DNA from: Bacteroidota bacterium
Lineage (GTDB): Bacteria > Bacteroidota > Bacteroidia > Bacteroidales > UBA12481
Direction: 5' to 3'
Assembly: GCA_030592205.1 (NCBI GenBank)
Contig: JAUVKA010000210.1
Span: forward strand, 1 to 7,113
DNA: 7,113 nucleotides
The translations under genes and the position numbers were made by a program. The notes beneath the pieces were generated by a model. That model saw only the letters and a list, made by a program, of their open reading frames with translations, had not been told where the DNA came from and did no database searches. Positions 6,838-7,113 of the stretch are shown here, piece by piece. Each line of letters begins with the position of its first letter. Positions within the stretch are counted from its first letter, which is position 1.

Positions 6838-7113
6838 ATGAAACAAGTATTATTGGTAATTTCTATCCTGGCTTTATTTGGTGTAAGCAGCTGCAATAGC
6901 CCACAATCAAGGAGTAATGCAGTCAATTTAAATAGCTGGCTGGAGAAAAATTCTCATGAAATTAAAACGCTGGAATTATCTGATAACCAAAATGATCTCA
7001 AGCAATTAGAACAAATAGTCGGGGATGCGAAAGTTGTTTGTCTTGGAGAAAGCAGGCATGATATTCGTGAGCAATTCCAACTCAAACATCGCTTCATTAA
7101 ATTTCTGGTTGAA
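6838..7113 (+). CDS. Erythromycin-esterase-like lipoprotein, N-terminal part (cut by right edge)
   Basis: The first 92 residues are present. MKQVLLVISILALFGVSSC is a lipoprotein signal peptide whose lipobox VSSC gives Cys19 as the acylated residue, so the protein is probably anchored in the envelope. Residues 57-92 match the opening of the erythromycin esterase family: IVGDAKVVCLGESRHDIREQ followed by QLKHRFIKFLVE. The family pattern is LGE-(A/S)-x-H followed by a KHR helix, and the E-x-x-H pair (Glu71, His74) corresponds to the active-site motif. EreA/EreB members hydrolyse the macrolide lactone, but most chromosomal relatives have unknown substrates, so resistance should not be assumed. The gene starts 40 bases after the response regulator in the same direction, with no clear promoter or terminator between, so it probably belongs to the same transcript. 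Without the C-terminus the rest of the active site cannot be checked. Confidence 0.8.
   Translation, partial: MKQVLLVISILALFGVSSCNSPQSRSNAVNLNSWLEKNSHEIKTLELSDNQNDLKQLEQIVGDAKVVCLGESRHDIREQFQLKHRFIKFLVE

Overview
The window looks like chromosomal DNA of a member of the Bacteroidota (Cytophagia/Flavobacteriia type). Four things point that way. Secreted proteins have signal peptides ending in Ala-Gln. Most starts lack a strong Shine-Dalgarno sequence and have A/T-rich leaders. A good TAnnTTTG -7 element lies at a sensible distance from one start, and a near match lies before another. The gene families present (TlpA-like periplasmic redoxin with a long N-terminal extension, two-component pair, FG-GAP protein, erythromycin-esterase-like lipoprotein) are common there. 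This is an inference; no rRNA or other marker gene is present.

Left part (1-2234). The left edge holds the 5' part of a minus-strand gene for a secreted FG-GAP/VCBS-repeat protein that runs into a possible alpha/beta-hydrolase-like region. Its signal peptide and its repeat domain are in different frames, so it is frameshifted in this sequence. Transcribed away from it is a 495-residue secreted protein with an HESFH zinc-peptidase-like motif.

Middle (2235-2820). An orphan HicB-type antitoxin gene (2425-2772) is preceded by a short open frame. The end of that frame resembles the C-terminus of HicA toxins and overlaps the hicB start by ATGA. I read this as a decayed hicAB pair in which the toxin is lost and the antitoxin retained.

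Right part (2821-7113). A minus-strand gene encodes a 582-residue periplasmic protein with a repeat-like helical middle and a C-terminal TlpA/ResA-type thioredoxin domain (CGPC). It diverges from a two-component operon: a sensor histidine kinase, then an OmpR-family response regulator overlapping it by 4 bases. Forty bases further on begins a lipoprotein of the erythromycin-esterase-like family, cut by the right edge. The 153-base divergent promoter region contains three TAAAT(A/G)(C/G) direct repeats spaced exactly 10 bases apart, lying between the two candidate -7 elements. That is the geometry expected for an OmpR-family operator. The simplest model is that the regulator controls its own operon and the divergent redox gene, coupling an envelope signal to periplasmic thiol chemistry and perhaps to the lipoprotein hydrolase. 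I see no RNA genes, CRISPR array, insertion sequence or clear intrinsic terminator.
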